A stretch of 64,000 nucleotides of DNA from Dichloromethanomonas sp964477085 (GTDB lineage: Bacteria; Bacillota; Desulfitobacteriia; Desulfitobacteriales; Syntrophobotulaceae). The stretch is from contig CAYZDF010000001.1 in the NCBI GenBank assembly GCA_964477085.1, forward strand, positions 62,001 to 126,000. Direction: 5' to 3'. The notes under the pieces are model-generated. The model saw only the letters and a list, made by a program, of their open reading frames with translations. It did no database searches and was not told where the DNA came from. Positions 34,531 through 43,900 of the stretch are shown here, one piece after another. Position 1 is the stretch's first letter. Every line of letters begins with the position of its first letter. The translations under genes were made by a program, and so were the position numbers.

Positions 34531-35205
34531 GTGGAGAGAAGGTTAGTGCCAGTAAAACTAGATAGCTATAAACCACTTAGAGAGATCGTACTGGAAGCTC
34601 TCAGGGAAGCGATTGTTAGTGGTGTATTGGAGCCTGGCGAGCGTCTAATGGAAATACAATTAGCTGAAGAGATGGGAGTTAGTCGTACTCCTGTTCGTGA
34701 AGCCATACGCAAACTGGAATTAGAAGGGTTTGTCGTCATGATTCCTCGCAAAGGAGCTTATGTAGCGGGTGTATCCCATAAGGATGTCAAGGATGTATTT
34801 GAAATCAGAGCTGCACTTGAGGGCTTAGCTGCAGGTCTTGCTGCCGAGAAAATTACCGATGAGGAAATTGAGGAACTGGAGAGGGTCTTATATTATGAGA
34901 AGGAACCAGATACTCTGGAGGAGATGGTTCAATCTGATACAGACTTTCACGCCTTATTATACCGAGCAAGCCGAAACGAGAGATTAATCGGAATACTAGC
35001 TAATTTGAGGGAACAAATTCAACGATTTAGAACGACTTCCTTAGCTGTACCAGGGAGAACAAAGTATGCCATTCAAGAACACAGATCTATCGTGGATGCA
35101 GTGGCCAGGCACGATGTCGAAGAGGCACAGAAGCTTGCGACGGCTCATATTGAATATGCTGCCAATACAATGTTTGAGGTTTTAAGAGATAAAACGAAGC
35201 GTTAA
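34531..35205 (+). CDS. GntR-family transcriptional regulator (FadR subfamily)
   Basis: 224 residues: winged helix (about 10-75, ERLMEIQLAEEMGVSRTPVREAI) and an FCD all-helical effector domain (about 85-215, FEIRAALEGLAAGLAA, DFHALLYRAS, EHRSIVDAVA). FCD domains usually bind organic acids with a metal. Start GTG 34531 with AAAGGAG 8 nt upstream. It is inserted between ispE and purR, adjacent genes in Bacillus, and may be cotranscribed with ispE; its target is unknown. Confidence 0.92.
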   Translation: MERRLVPVKLDSYKPLREIVLEALREAIVSGVLEPGERLMEIQLAEEMGVSRTPVREAIRKLELEGFVVMIPRKGAYVAGVSHKDVKDVFEIRAALEGLAAGLAAEKITDEEIEELERVLYYEKEPDTLEEMVQSDTDFHALLYRASRNERLIGILANLREQIQRFRTTSLAVPGRTKYAIQEHRSIVDAVARHDVEEAQKLATAHIEYAANTMFEVLRDKTKR

Positions 35206-35272
35206 GAGACCAATTTTTTTATGGTTAATCTCAGTTGAATAGTATTGAACATATAGATTAAGAGATGATTAG

Positions 35273-36079
35273 ATGAAAAGAACGGAAAGATTGATCGCAC
35301 TGACAGATTCATTATTATCGCATCCCAATGAGCTTCTGCCTTTGGGTTTTTTTGCCGATCGTTTTGAAACCGCAAAATCGACTATTAGTGAGGATCTGGT
35401 GACGATTAAAGAGAGTCTTCGCATAACGGGCAGAGGTGTACTGGAAACAGTACCTGGGGCAGCAGGAGGTGTAAAATTCCTCCCAGCGATCTCCAAAGAC
35501 GAGGCTCAGGAGTTTTTAGATAAACTTGCGATTACTCTGAGTGCAGATGAAAGGATGCTTCCAGGAGGTTTTTTGTATATGGCAGATCTCCTTTATAACC
35601 CTGCTATTGTAAGATCACTGGGGCTCATATTTGCCAATATCTTTAGATCCAAAAATCCTGAAGCGGTCGTAACCGTTGAAACGAAAGGGATTCCTCTCGC
35701 TTTGATGACCGCAGATTCACTTGGCGTTCCTGCGGTGATCGTGAGGCATGGTAATAAGGTGACGGAAGGATCTTCAGTAAGTATCAATTATATTTCGGGA
35801 TCGTCGAAACGAATCCAAACCATGACCTTGGCTCGGAGAGCTCTTGGAACGGGAAAAAGGGTTCTGATCATTGATGACTTTATTAAAGCCGGCGGGACAG
35901 CTAAAGGTATTATGAATTTAATGCACGAATTCAGTGCAGAAGTGGTTGGTCTCGGTATTCTGATGGAAGATGCCATCTGGAATACATCACGTCTCGTCGA
36001 CGAGTATCTTTCTCTTCTTCAGTTTGTAGAAGCTGATCCTTCGACAGGAAAAACAATAGTTAAAGCAAATAAACTCTAA
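35273..36079 (+). CDS. purR: Pur operon repressor
   Basis: PurR represses purine synthesis genes when PRPP is low. 268 residues: N-terminal winged helix (FADRFETAKSTISEDLVTI) and a phosphoribosyltransferase-like domain with the PRPP-binding loop VLIIDDFIKAGGTAKG (about 196-212). Start ATG 35273. It is upstream of spoVG, as in Bacillus. Confidence 0.94.
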   Translation: MKRTERLIALTDSLLSHPNELLPLGFFADRFETAKSTISEDLVTIKESLRITGRGVLETVPGAAGGVKFLPAISKDEAQEFLDKLAITLSADERMLPGGFLYMADLLYNPAIVRSLGLIFANIFRSKNPEAVVTVETKGIPLALMTADSLGVPAVIVRHGNKVTEGSSVSINYISGSSKRIQTMTLARRALGTGKRVLIIDDFIKAGGTAKGIMNLMHEFSAEVVGLGILMEDAIWNTSRLVDEYLSLLQFVEADPSTGKTIVKANKL

Positions 36080-36202
36080 TATACTAGGAAAACGACTATA
36101 AATGGAAAATTTTTTTCCTTTTATAGGAGGAGTTTTTTGCCAAATAGAGAATTAAATGAAGAGGGTTTTCTGCAGGCGGAAGGGAAGGTGGTGATACTCA
36201 AA

Positions 36203-36460
36203 ATGGAAATTACTGATGTCAGAGTCCGTAAGGTTAATGCTGAAGGCAAGATGAAAGCAGTGGTATCAGTCACATTTGACAACGAGTTTGTTGTTCACGA
36301 TGTTAAAGTCGTTGAAGGCACAAATGGTTTATTTGTGGCTATGCCCAGTCGTAAGACCCCGGAAGGCGATTTTCGCGATATTGCCCACCCGATTTCATCT
36401 GCAGCAAGAGAGAAAATTCAGACAAAAGTACTAGAAGAGTATGGAAAAAGTTTGGATTAA
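36203..36460 (+). CDS. spoVG: Septation regulator SpoVG
   Basis: SpoVG is a small nucleic-acid-binding regulator of septation and sporulation. The conserved protein begins MEITDVRVRKVNAEGKMKAV at ATG 36203 (85 residues, GGTGGTGAT upstream) and has the family's DNEFVVHDVKVVEG and FVAMPSRKTPEGDFRDIAHP. The frame is open upstream to a TTG at 36137, which has a stronger ribosome site (AGGAGGAG) and would add 22 residues; see the separate observation. A terminator lies 31 bp after the stop. Confidence 0.92.
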   Translation: MEITDVRVRKVNAEGKMKAVVSVTFDNEFVVHDVKVVEGTNGLFVAMPSRKTPEGDFRDIAHPISSAAREKIQTKVLEEYGKSLD

Positions 36461-36490
36461 ATGATTAATTATATTTGGAGTACATATGAA

Positions 36491-36522
36491 GAGACCGCTA
36501 TTCGAGAGGTCTCTTTTTCATA
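36491..36522 (+). terminator. Terminator of spoVG
   Basis: GAGACC / GGTCTC (36491-36496 and 36508-36513 region) with a 9-11-nt loop, then TTTTTCAT. Confidence 0.8.
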
Positions 36523-36677
36523 CAAAAGCTTTTTTCTAAATGTTTTAATTTCTCATGACTAAGCCCCACTTATAATTAGTCATACAAAAAATGATAGTAT
36601 TGCTTAAGATCCAAATAAGATTTCTAACCATTAAAGGCGAGATTTGGCGAATTTTATAAAAAATTATTATTTTTGTT

Positions 36678-36707
36678 TTGTTATTCATGGGAAAAATTCG
36701 TTATAAT
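36678..36707 (+). promoter_or_regulatory. Sigma-A promoter of glmU
   Basis: TTGTTA (36678-36683), 18-bp spacer, TATAAT (36702-36707), 42 bp before the glmU start. Confidence 0.65.
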
Positions 36708-36749
36708 AGTAACGAACGCTTTAAAACTATTGATGGAGGTCTTTCGTAA

Positions 36750-38111
36750 ATGCCCCAATTAACTGCAGTGATACTAGCCGCAGGCAAGGGTACGCGCATG
36801 AAATCGGATTTACCCAAAGTAATGCATCCTATCGCAGGGCGGGCACTCATCGACCATGTTTTGGATAAGGTTGAAGAGTTAGGTGTAGAAGAGGTCTTAA
36901 CCATTGTAGGACATGAGCGAGAAATCGTAACCCAGCAGGTCCAGGGACGGTCTCGAACTGTTATACAAGAAAAACAATTGGGTACTGGTCATGCAATCAT
37001 GCAGGTAATACCTTATCTGATAGATGATAGTACGATTTTTGTCCTAAGCGGAGATCAACCCTTATTAACTAGTCAAACCCTTCAGTCGCTCTTGCAAGTG
37101 CATCTGGAATCTAACGCAAGTGCTACCGTTTTAACGTCGATTATGGAGAATCCCTTCGGATACGGAAGGATTATTAAGCATAACGGTAAATTTAAAGGAA
37201 TCATTGAAGAAAAAGATGCTGATTCAGAGCAAAAAGAGATTAAAGAAATAAATACAGGTACATACTGTTTTCAAGGACAATCTTTGAAAACTGCGCTGAA
37301 TCAAATTACACCTAAAAACGCTCAAGGAGAGTATTATTTAACCGATGTATTTGACATTCTTATCTCCTCAGGGCAAGAGATTACAACCTACTGTACTTTG
37401 GACTCAGCAGAAGCCTTGGGAATTAATAACCGGGTACAATTAGCAGAAGCTGAGGATATAATTTATGATCGAATCCGCAAGTACTGGATGATGGAAGGTG
37501 TAACCATTGTTAATCCGTCTTCGGTATTTATTGATGCTGAGGCTAAATTTGATCAAGATGTAGTCGTTTGTCCTTTTACATTCATTAAGGGTAACACGAA
37601 GATTGGTGAAAAGACAGTGATCGGTCCTGGAACAACCTTAGACAATAGTATATGCGGATGTCATACGCACATCGAATATTCGGTTGTTCGTGATTCTACA
37701 ATAGGAAATAATTGTCTGATTGGTCCATTCGCCTACCTTAGGCCAGGGACAGTTCTTGGCAATAATGTTAAGGTTGGTGACTTTGTAGAGATAAAAAATA
37801 GTCACATCAGTGAAGGAACGAAAGTTCCACACTTAAGCTACATTGGAGACTCCAGCCTTGGGAAAAACGTAAATATAGGAGCAGGGACTATTACATGCAA
37901 TTACGATGGCAAACATAAGCATTCCACTGTCATCCATGATAATGCCTTCATTGGTAGTAATACCAACTTTGTTGCACCTGTCCAAATTGGGAGAGATTCT
38001 ATTATCGGCGCCGGCTCAACAATTACGAAGGATGTTCCAGATAATGCGCTAGCCGTGGAAAGGTCTCAGCAAAAAATCATCGAAAACAGGCAGAAAACCA
38101 AAGACAAGTAG
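36750..38111 (+). CDS. glmU: Bifunctional UDP-N-acetylglucosamine diphosphorylase/glucosamine-1-phosphate N-acetyltransferase
   Basis: Makes UDP-GlcNAc for peptidoglycan. 453 residues: N-terminal pyrophosphorylase (LAAGKGTRMKSDLPKVMHP, about 8-26) and a left-handed beta-helix acetyltransferase (PGTTLDNS..., IGAGTITCNYDGKHKH, IGAGSTITKDVPDNALAV). Intact. Forms a unit with prs, 10 bp downstream. Confidence 0.96.
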   Translation: MPQLTAVILAAGKGTRMKSDLPKVMHPIAGRALIDHVLDKVEELGVEEVLTIVGHEREIVTQQVQGRSRTVIQEKQLGTGHAIMQVIPYLIDDSTIFVLSGDQPLLTSQTLQSLLQVHLESNASATVLTSIMENPFGYGRIIKHNGKFKGIIEEKDADSEQKEIKEINTGTYCFQGQSLKTALNQITPKNAQGEYYLTDVFDILISSGQEITTYCTLDSAEALGINNRVQLAEAEDIIYDRIRKYWMMEGVTIVNPSSVFIDAEAKFDQDVVVCPFTFIKGNTKIGEKTVIGPGTTLDNSICGCHTHIEYSVVRDSTIGNNCLIGPFAYLRPGTVLGNNVKVGDFVEIKNSHISEGTKVPHLSYIGDSSLGKNVNIGAGTITCNYDGKHKHSTVIHDNAFIGSNTNFVAPVQIGRDSIIGAGSTITKDVPDNALAVERSQQKIIENRQKTKDK

Positions 38112-38121
38112 GGGGATAATT

Positions 38122-39063
38122 ATGGCTACTAGAGAATTAAAAATCTTCTGCGGGAACTCCAATAGGGAACTAGCCCAAGAAATCGCTGATTATTTAGGGA
38201 TTTCTATCGGGGAAGCGAAAGTAAAAAGGTTTCAGGATGGGGAAATAAGCATCAGCATCAATGAAAGTGTCCGAGGTGCAGATGTATTTGTTGTGCAGCC
38301 AACCTGTGCACCTACTAATGACAATATCATGGAATTGTTGATACTGATGGATGCTTTAAAAAGAGCTTCCGCCTATCGGATTACGGCAGTAGTTCCTTAT
38401 TACGGATATGCCAGACAAGAGCGAAAAGCCCGTGCCAGAGAGCCTATCACAGCTAAACTATTAGCCAATATTATCACCACATCTGGAGCAGACCGTCTGG
38501 TCGCCATGGATCTTCATGCACCCGCTATTCAGGGATTCTTTGATATTCCAGTTGACCATCTCCCCGGTGTTCCGATCCTCGCAGAGTATTTTACAGAGAA
38601 AAAGCTTAGAGATATCTGCGTGGTCTCCCCAGATATCGGGGGAGTTGCAAGAGCTAGGAACTTTGCAGAAAGAATCGGAGCGTCATTAGCAATTGTTGAT
38701 AAAAGACGCCCCGAACCCAATGTGTCTGAGATTATGCATGTTATCGGGGAATTAAATGGGAAAACGGCTGTTCTTATTGATGATATTATTGACACAGCAG
38801 GGACAATCACCCAAGCGGCTAAAGCTTTGATGGAGAAAGGGGCTACGGAAGTATATGCTTGCTGTACGCACCCAGTATTATCTGGCCCAGCAGTAGAAAG
38901 ACTGAATAACTCCGTGATTAAGGAAGTTGTTGTGACGAATACCATTCCTCTGACAAAAGAGAAGGCGAGTGATAAAATCAAAGTTCTTTCTGTTGCTCCA
39001 CTTTTAGGAGAAGCTATTGTTCGTATTCACGAGGATCTTTCTGTCAGCAAACTGTTTAGTTAA
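38122..39063 (+). CDS. prs: Ribose-phosphate pyrophosphokinase
   Basis: Makes PRPP for nucleotide, His and Trp synthesis. 313 residues: ARQERKARAREPITAKL, VAMDLHAPAIQGFFDIPVDHL and the PRPP loop VLIDDIIDTAGTITQAA. Class I enzyme. Directly follows glmU; in Bacillus ctc would follow, but here prs ends with a terminator. Confidence 0.97.
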   Translation: MATRELKIFCGNSNRELAQEIADYLGISIGEAKVKRFQDGEISISINESVRGADVFVVQPTCAPTNDNIMELLILMDALKRASAYRITAVVPYYGYARQERKARAREPITAKLLANIITTSGADRLVAMDLHAPAIQGFFDIPVDHLPGVPILAEYFTEKKLRDICVVSPDIGGVARARNFAERIGASLAIVDKRRPEPNVSEIMHVIGELNGKTAVLIDDIIDTAGTITQAAKALMEKGATEVYACCTHPVLSGPAVERLNNSVIKEVVVTNTIPLTKEKASDKIKVLSVAPLLGEAIVRIHEDLSVSKLFS

Positions 39064-39138
39064 CCATGACCATCGTTACAAATAAACATCGATCTGGTGA
39101 AGGTAACATTAAAGAAGTATACCAGGGGTAAAAAATAA

Positions 39139-39168
39139 GGCAAACATCCTTTGGGATTGTTTGCCCTT
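39139..39168. terminator. Terminator downstream of prs (possibly bidirectional)
   Basis: GGCAAACATCC TTT GGGATTGTTTGCC, followed by CTTTCT on the plus side; on the minus side it is followed by TTATTTTTT and can end the PRC-barrel gene. Confidence 0.8.
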
Positions 39169-39185
39169 TCTGTGTTTCTTCTCCA

Positions 39186-39932
39186 TCAGATCACTTCGTT
39201 TTTACCTTGATTCTCCTGATCGATGATTATTACTTCAGAGGAACAAGACTCATTTACTTCCTGCTTAACAATTGATGCGGCAGCATCAGGCAGTTCATCT
39301 GATATTTCATCTGCTTCAACGTCCTTATTTTTTCTGCTTTTCCAGTAATCATTGAGTTTCTGCCCTTTCTCAGCTGCTTTGTTTGAGGCTACTTGTAAGA
39401 AAGACTTAACGTTTTCGTTGATTCCCTTGTTAAAGACTTCTAATCTTTCTTCACAGTCTTTAGCGACAACTACAACATCAGAACCGATCGTCAGGATATC
39501 ATCAGCTTGTAATCGCGCTTTGCCGTTGAAGAGGCCCTCTATTTTTCCATCAGAAATTTCCAAGCTTGCAATGGTACCATCTTCAAGATCAATATAGAAT
39601 TCCTCAGTGATTCCAAGTGTTTTACCATTTGCAGTAATGACTTTAATCCCAATGATTGAGGCCTTCTCTTTCAACAGCTCAAGAATATCAGGTAGATTAG
39701 TCGCTTTCTCAACCTGACTCTCAGTACTGACAGTAATCGCGTTTTCTCCGATACTCACGACTCTGTTAAATGGGATAATGCGTTGTTCTTTAAAGAATCC
39801 TTTGGGATCAACGATAAGGGCAGCAACTGCTTTAGCTTTGGGATCAATAACAAGATTTCGAACAAAACCAATCTGCTGACCTTCTTTTAAGGAAATAATG
39901 GGTAGGGATAAAAATTTTTTGCTGGGCAGCAC
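39186..39932 (-). CDS. PRC-barrel domain protein
   Basis: 248 residues. Two PRC-barrel-like units are visible: about 1-80 (LSLPIISLKEGQQIGFVRNL, AAVAALIVDPKGFF) and about 90-165 (GIKVITANGKTLGITEEF). They are followed by a lysine-rich helical stretch and an acidic tail. PRC-barrel proteins in Firmicutes (YlmC/YmxH type) are often sporulation-associated or bind RNA or photosynthetic partners; function here is unknown. It is inserted between prs and pth on the opposite strand. Confidence 0.85.
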   Translation of the reverse strand: MLPSKKFLSLPIISLKEGQQIGFVRNLVIDPKAKAVAALIVDPKGFFKEQRIIPFNRVVSIGENAITVSTESQVEKATNLPDILELLKEKASIIGIKVITANGKTLGITEEFYIDLEDGTIASLEISDGKIEGLFNGKARLQADDILTIGSDVVVVAKDCEERLEVFNKGINENVKSFLQVASNKAAEKGQKLNDYWKSRKNKDVEADEISDELPDAAASIVKQEVNESCSSEVIIIDQENQGKNEVI

Positions 39933-40029
39933 ATTTATTCCTCCTTTTTGATAAAATTCTAAAGGGAGACATACTTCTCTCGTTCAAATTTATTCGAATC
40001 TAATTAAGATTATGCCTGGAGGGATAAGC

Positions 40030-40584
40030 ATGAAAGCTGTTATCGGCCTGGGTAATCCAGGGATGAAATACAGCCAGACAAAACATAATGTAGGATTTAT
40101 GCTTTTAGACTTGTTGGTCAAGTCTAAAGGTTACGCTTATCGGAATGACTTTCGGGGTAAGGTTGCTGAAGCCAGGTTTGAGGAAGAGCGAATCTTCCTG
40201 TTAAAGCCGTATACGTACATGAATCTGAGCGGGCTTGCTGTTGCCCAATTAGCAAGTTATTATAAGATATCCAGTGATGATATACTTGTCCTCGTGGATG
40301 ATATGGATTTACCTCTGGGGAAGATACGATTAAGACCAAAGGGAAGTTCCGGAGGACACAACGGCCTTAAGTCTATTATTAGTGAATTAGGCAATCAGGA
40401 TTTTTGGAGATTAAAAATTGGTGTAGGGCGACCGATAGAAAATCATGAAGTCATAAACCATGTGTTGTCAACATTTAATAGAGAAGAAGTAAAAATATTG
40501 GATGAGGTTTTAGAGCGTGCTTTAAGTGCTGTTCTTCTTTGGCTGGAGAACAAGGGAAATGAAGCCATGAATACCTTTAATTAG
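40030..40584 (+). CDS. pth: Peptidyl-tRNA hydrolase
   Basis: Releases tRNA from aborted peptidyl-tRNAs. 184 residues from ATG 40030 (GGAGGGATAAGC upstream): AVIGLGNPGMKYSQTKHNVGF with the catalytic His, YMNLSGLAVA, DDMDLPLGKIRLRPKGSSGGHNGLKS. The upstream in-frame ATG at 40012 lacks a ribosome site. Followed by fin and mfd as in Bacillus. Confidence 0.95.
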   Translation: MKAVIGLGNPGMKYSQTKHNVGFMLLDLLVKSKGYAYRNDFRGKVAEARFEEERIFLLKPYTYMNLSGLAVAQLASYYKISSDDILVLVDDMDLPLGKIRLRPKGSSGGHNGLKSIISELGNQDFWRLKIGVGRPIENHEVINHVLSTFNREEVKILDEVLERALSAVLLWLENKGNEAMNTFN

Positions 40585-40654
40585 GGGTAATCCTTTCAGA
40601 ATGGTATAACCTTCCGTTGTAAAGGTTAGCCTATTACTCGGGAGGTGTTTTCGA

Positions 40655-40831
40655 GTGTATATGCTTAAAATTTGCCGGTGTTGTGATGCCATTGTTGGTG
40701 AATTGGAAACGGATGATTCAAGGTCTATTGGAATGGATTATTCGATTGAAGTCATCGGGAATGTCGCCTACACGGTATGCTCTCAATGTATGAGAGAACT
40801 AGACATTGTTAGAGCTAGTTACTATCAGTAA
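40655..40831 (+). CDS. fin: Anti-sigma-F factor Fin (YabK), small zinc-ribbon protein
   Basis: A 58-residue protein from GTG 40655, with GGAGGTG 7 nt upstream; the ATG at 40661 is an alternative. It has a zinc-ribbon-like CRCC near the N-terminus (KICRCCDAIVGELETD) and a second pair CSQC about 33 residues later. In B. subtilis, Fin (YabK) lies exactly between pth and mfd, has the same CxxC...CxxC layout, and inhibits sigma-F so that sigma-G can take over in the forespore. This copy is shorter than the Bacillus protein (about 76 residues). Position and zinc-ribbon make the assignment strong although sequence identity is low. Confidence 0.82.
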   Translation: MYMLKICRCCDAIVGELETDDSRSIGMDYSIEVIGNVAYTVCSQCMRELDIVRASYYQ

Positions 40832-40907
40832 TAACGAAAGATCAATGAAAGATTAAAAATATATAATGAGTGACAATATTGAGTTGCAGGTTGCGGGAGG
40901 ATACTAA

Positions 40908-43900
40908 ATGCCTACTATTTATGACTTTTTGTACAAGGGGTTTGATGCCGGAGATATCGAAGTTGCTATAGGTAGAAAAGAAACACCGCAAATGCTCTAT
41001 CATATTACTGGAAGTCAAAAGGCTGCTTTCACCGCTCAACTATTACGCCTCAAACAACAAGGGATAATTATCACTTACTCGGATGAACAAGCCCAGAAAT
41101 GGATGAGTGATCTCCAGACCTGGCTGCCTCAGAAAAAAGTCATGCTCTTCCCTTCCACTGAATGGCTGCCTTTTGAAGTCTTGAGTCGAAGTCAGGAGAC
41201 AACAGCTGATCGTATAAGAGTATTAAGCAGTTTACTAGCCGAGAACAGAGTCTCTTCAGATGGAGAAATTATCATTGCTCCTATTCAAGCCATTATTAGA
41301 AAGTTGTTTGATCCAAAACGATGGCGGATGTACTGTGTTAATTTTAAGATCGGAGAGCATTATGCCTTGCCCGAAGTCATCCAGCTTCTTATCGCAGCTG
41401 GTTATGAAAGGGAAGAAACAATCGAAGGCAAAGGACAATTTGCACTTCGAGGGGGAATACTCGATATTGCTCCTCATGATAAAGATCCCATCAGAATTGA
41501 ATTTTTTGATGATGAAGTTGACTCCATTCGGATATTCGATATCGAAACCCAGAAATCTTTAGGCAATATTCCCGAAACCCTTATTGTTCCTGTCCAGGAG
41601 TATGTTGTAAGTGGCAAAGAGTTACAAAACCTTAAATGGGATATTAAGGCCAGGGCCCGAAAAGCAGTAGGACGTTTACTACGTCTGGGAAGAACAGAGG
41701 CTGTCAAGAGGCTTCATAAAAAAGTTGAATATCTGGAAACGCGGTTGGATGAGGGGATATTAGATGAAAACATCTATCCTTATCTTAGTTTACTTCCGGA
41801 AAAATATGTCTCTATATTTCATTGGTTGGCACAGGATTGTCTTGTCTTTTTGGATGAACCTTTACGACTTAAAGAACAGTTGGATTTTCAGCATAACCAG
41901 CGTCTTACTGAGTTTACGGAAAACCTGGAGCGGGGTGAGGAATTCGTTAACCCCGATAGTCTTTTTATTGGCTTTGAAGATCTGCTGCAAGGCGGTAATC
42001 TTCCGTTAATCGGATTATCTAACTTGCTGCGCGAGATTCCAGGCTTTAACCCCCGGAGGATTGCTAATATTACAGCCCGGCCGCTTGCCGGCTATAATAA
42101 AACATCCATCTTAGTGGACGAAATTGAACGGTGGAAGGGGCAAGGATATGCAATTGCCCTCTTTGCCGGCAATGATGAGCATGCCAAAAGACTTGTTCAG
42201 GGCTTAAATGATAGAGGATTATCTTCTGGAATTGCCCAACTGGATAACAGTATTCAACCTAAAAGTATCCATATTTTTTCACAATCATTAGATCAAGGTT
42301 TTGAATTACCGACCAGTAAGCTAGTTATTTTTACTGAAGCCGAAATCTATAAGCGGGAACGTAAACTACAAGCTAAACCCCAAAAGGCCAAAAAAGAAGG
42401 GGACCTTTTAAAATTCGGGGACTTGAAACCTGGAGATTATGTTGTTCATCTGTATCACGGTATTGGAAAATTTATAGGTATAGAGAGAATATCGGTCGAT
42501 CAAATTGACAAGGATTACTTTGCCATCAAATATGCAGGAGAAGATAAGCTTTATGTCCCATTGGACCAATTACAACTTCTCCAAAAATATTTGGGAGCAG
42601 ATGGTGAAAGTGCCCCTAAGCTGAATAGGCTTAACGGTAATGAGTGGAATAAGGCTAAAACAAAAGCGAAGAATGCCGTCAAAGAGATGGCTTTTGATTT
42701 GCTTGAACTCTATGCCAAACGAGATAAAGCGAAGGGTTATGCTTTCCCGGAAGATACTTTTTGGCAGAACGAATTTGAAGAGCGGTTCCCTTACGAAGAA
42801 ACTCCGGATCAGCTCCAGAGTATCATTGAAGTTAAGAAGGACATGATGAGAATGAGGCCGATGGATAGACTCCTTTGCGGTGATGTTGGTTACGGTAAAA
42901 CGGAGGTTGCTTTGAGAGCGGCTTTTAAAGCAGTGACGAGCAGCAAACAAGTGGCCGTTCTCGTACCTACGACTATCCTTGCTCAACAGCATTTTAATAC
43001 CTTCAGAGAAAGATTCATGGACTACCCTGTTAAGGTTGAAATGCTAAGCAGATTTCGCACACCAAAAGAACAGAAACAGATAATTCAGGGATTAAAAGAC
43101 GGGTCGGTGGATATCGTCGTGGGAACCCACCGCCTGGTTTCAGAAGGGGTTAGTTTTATAGATCTGGGCTTACTGATAGTTGATGAAGAACAAAGATTTG
43201 GCGTAGCTCACAAAGAGAAGATTAAGACATTGAAGACGAATGTGGATGTTCTTACCCTTACAGCGACACCTATTCCCAGAACATTACATATGTCTTTAGT
43301 TGGACTAAGAGATATGAGCATTATCACTACTCCTCCAGAAGACCGCTTTCCCGTACAGACCTTTGTCGCAGAATTCAACCCCGATCTGGTTCGTGATGCT
43401 TTAAGGAGGGAGCTTAACAGGGGAGGGCAGATATTTTATGTTCATAACCGTGTCGAAACTCTTGACAGAGTTGTGAGGCTTATTAACAGTATTGTTCCGG
43501 AGGCGCGCTGCGGCGTAGTTCATGGCCAAATGAGTGAAACACAGCTAGAAAGAGAGATGTTGTCTTTCTTAGAAAAGGAAAGAGATGTTCTAATCTGTAC
43601 CACGATTATCGAGACAGGTCTGGATATGCCCAATGTCAATACGCTCATCGTCGATGATGCCGACAGGTTTGGCTTGAGTCAACTGTATCAACTTCGAGGA
43701 CGCGTCGGAAGATCGAATAGGAAAGCCTATGCATATTTTCTATACCAACCACAAAAGGTATTGACCGAGGAAGCTGAAAAACGGCTTTCCACCATCAGAG
43801 AGTTTACAGAATTTGGCTCTGGATTTAAGATTGCTATGCGTGATTTAGAGATAAGGGGTGCCGGAAACTTTATTGGGGGAGAACAACACGGACACCTTGC

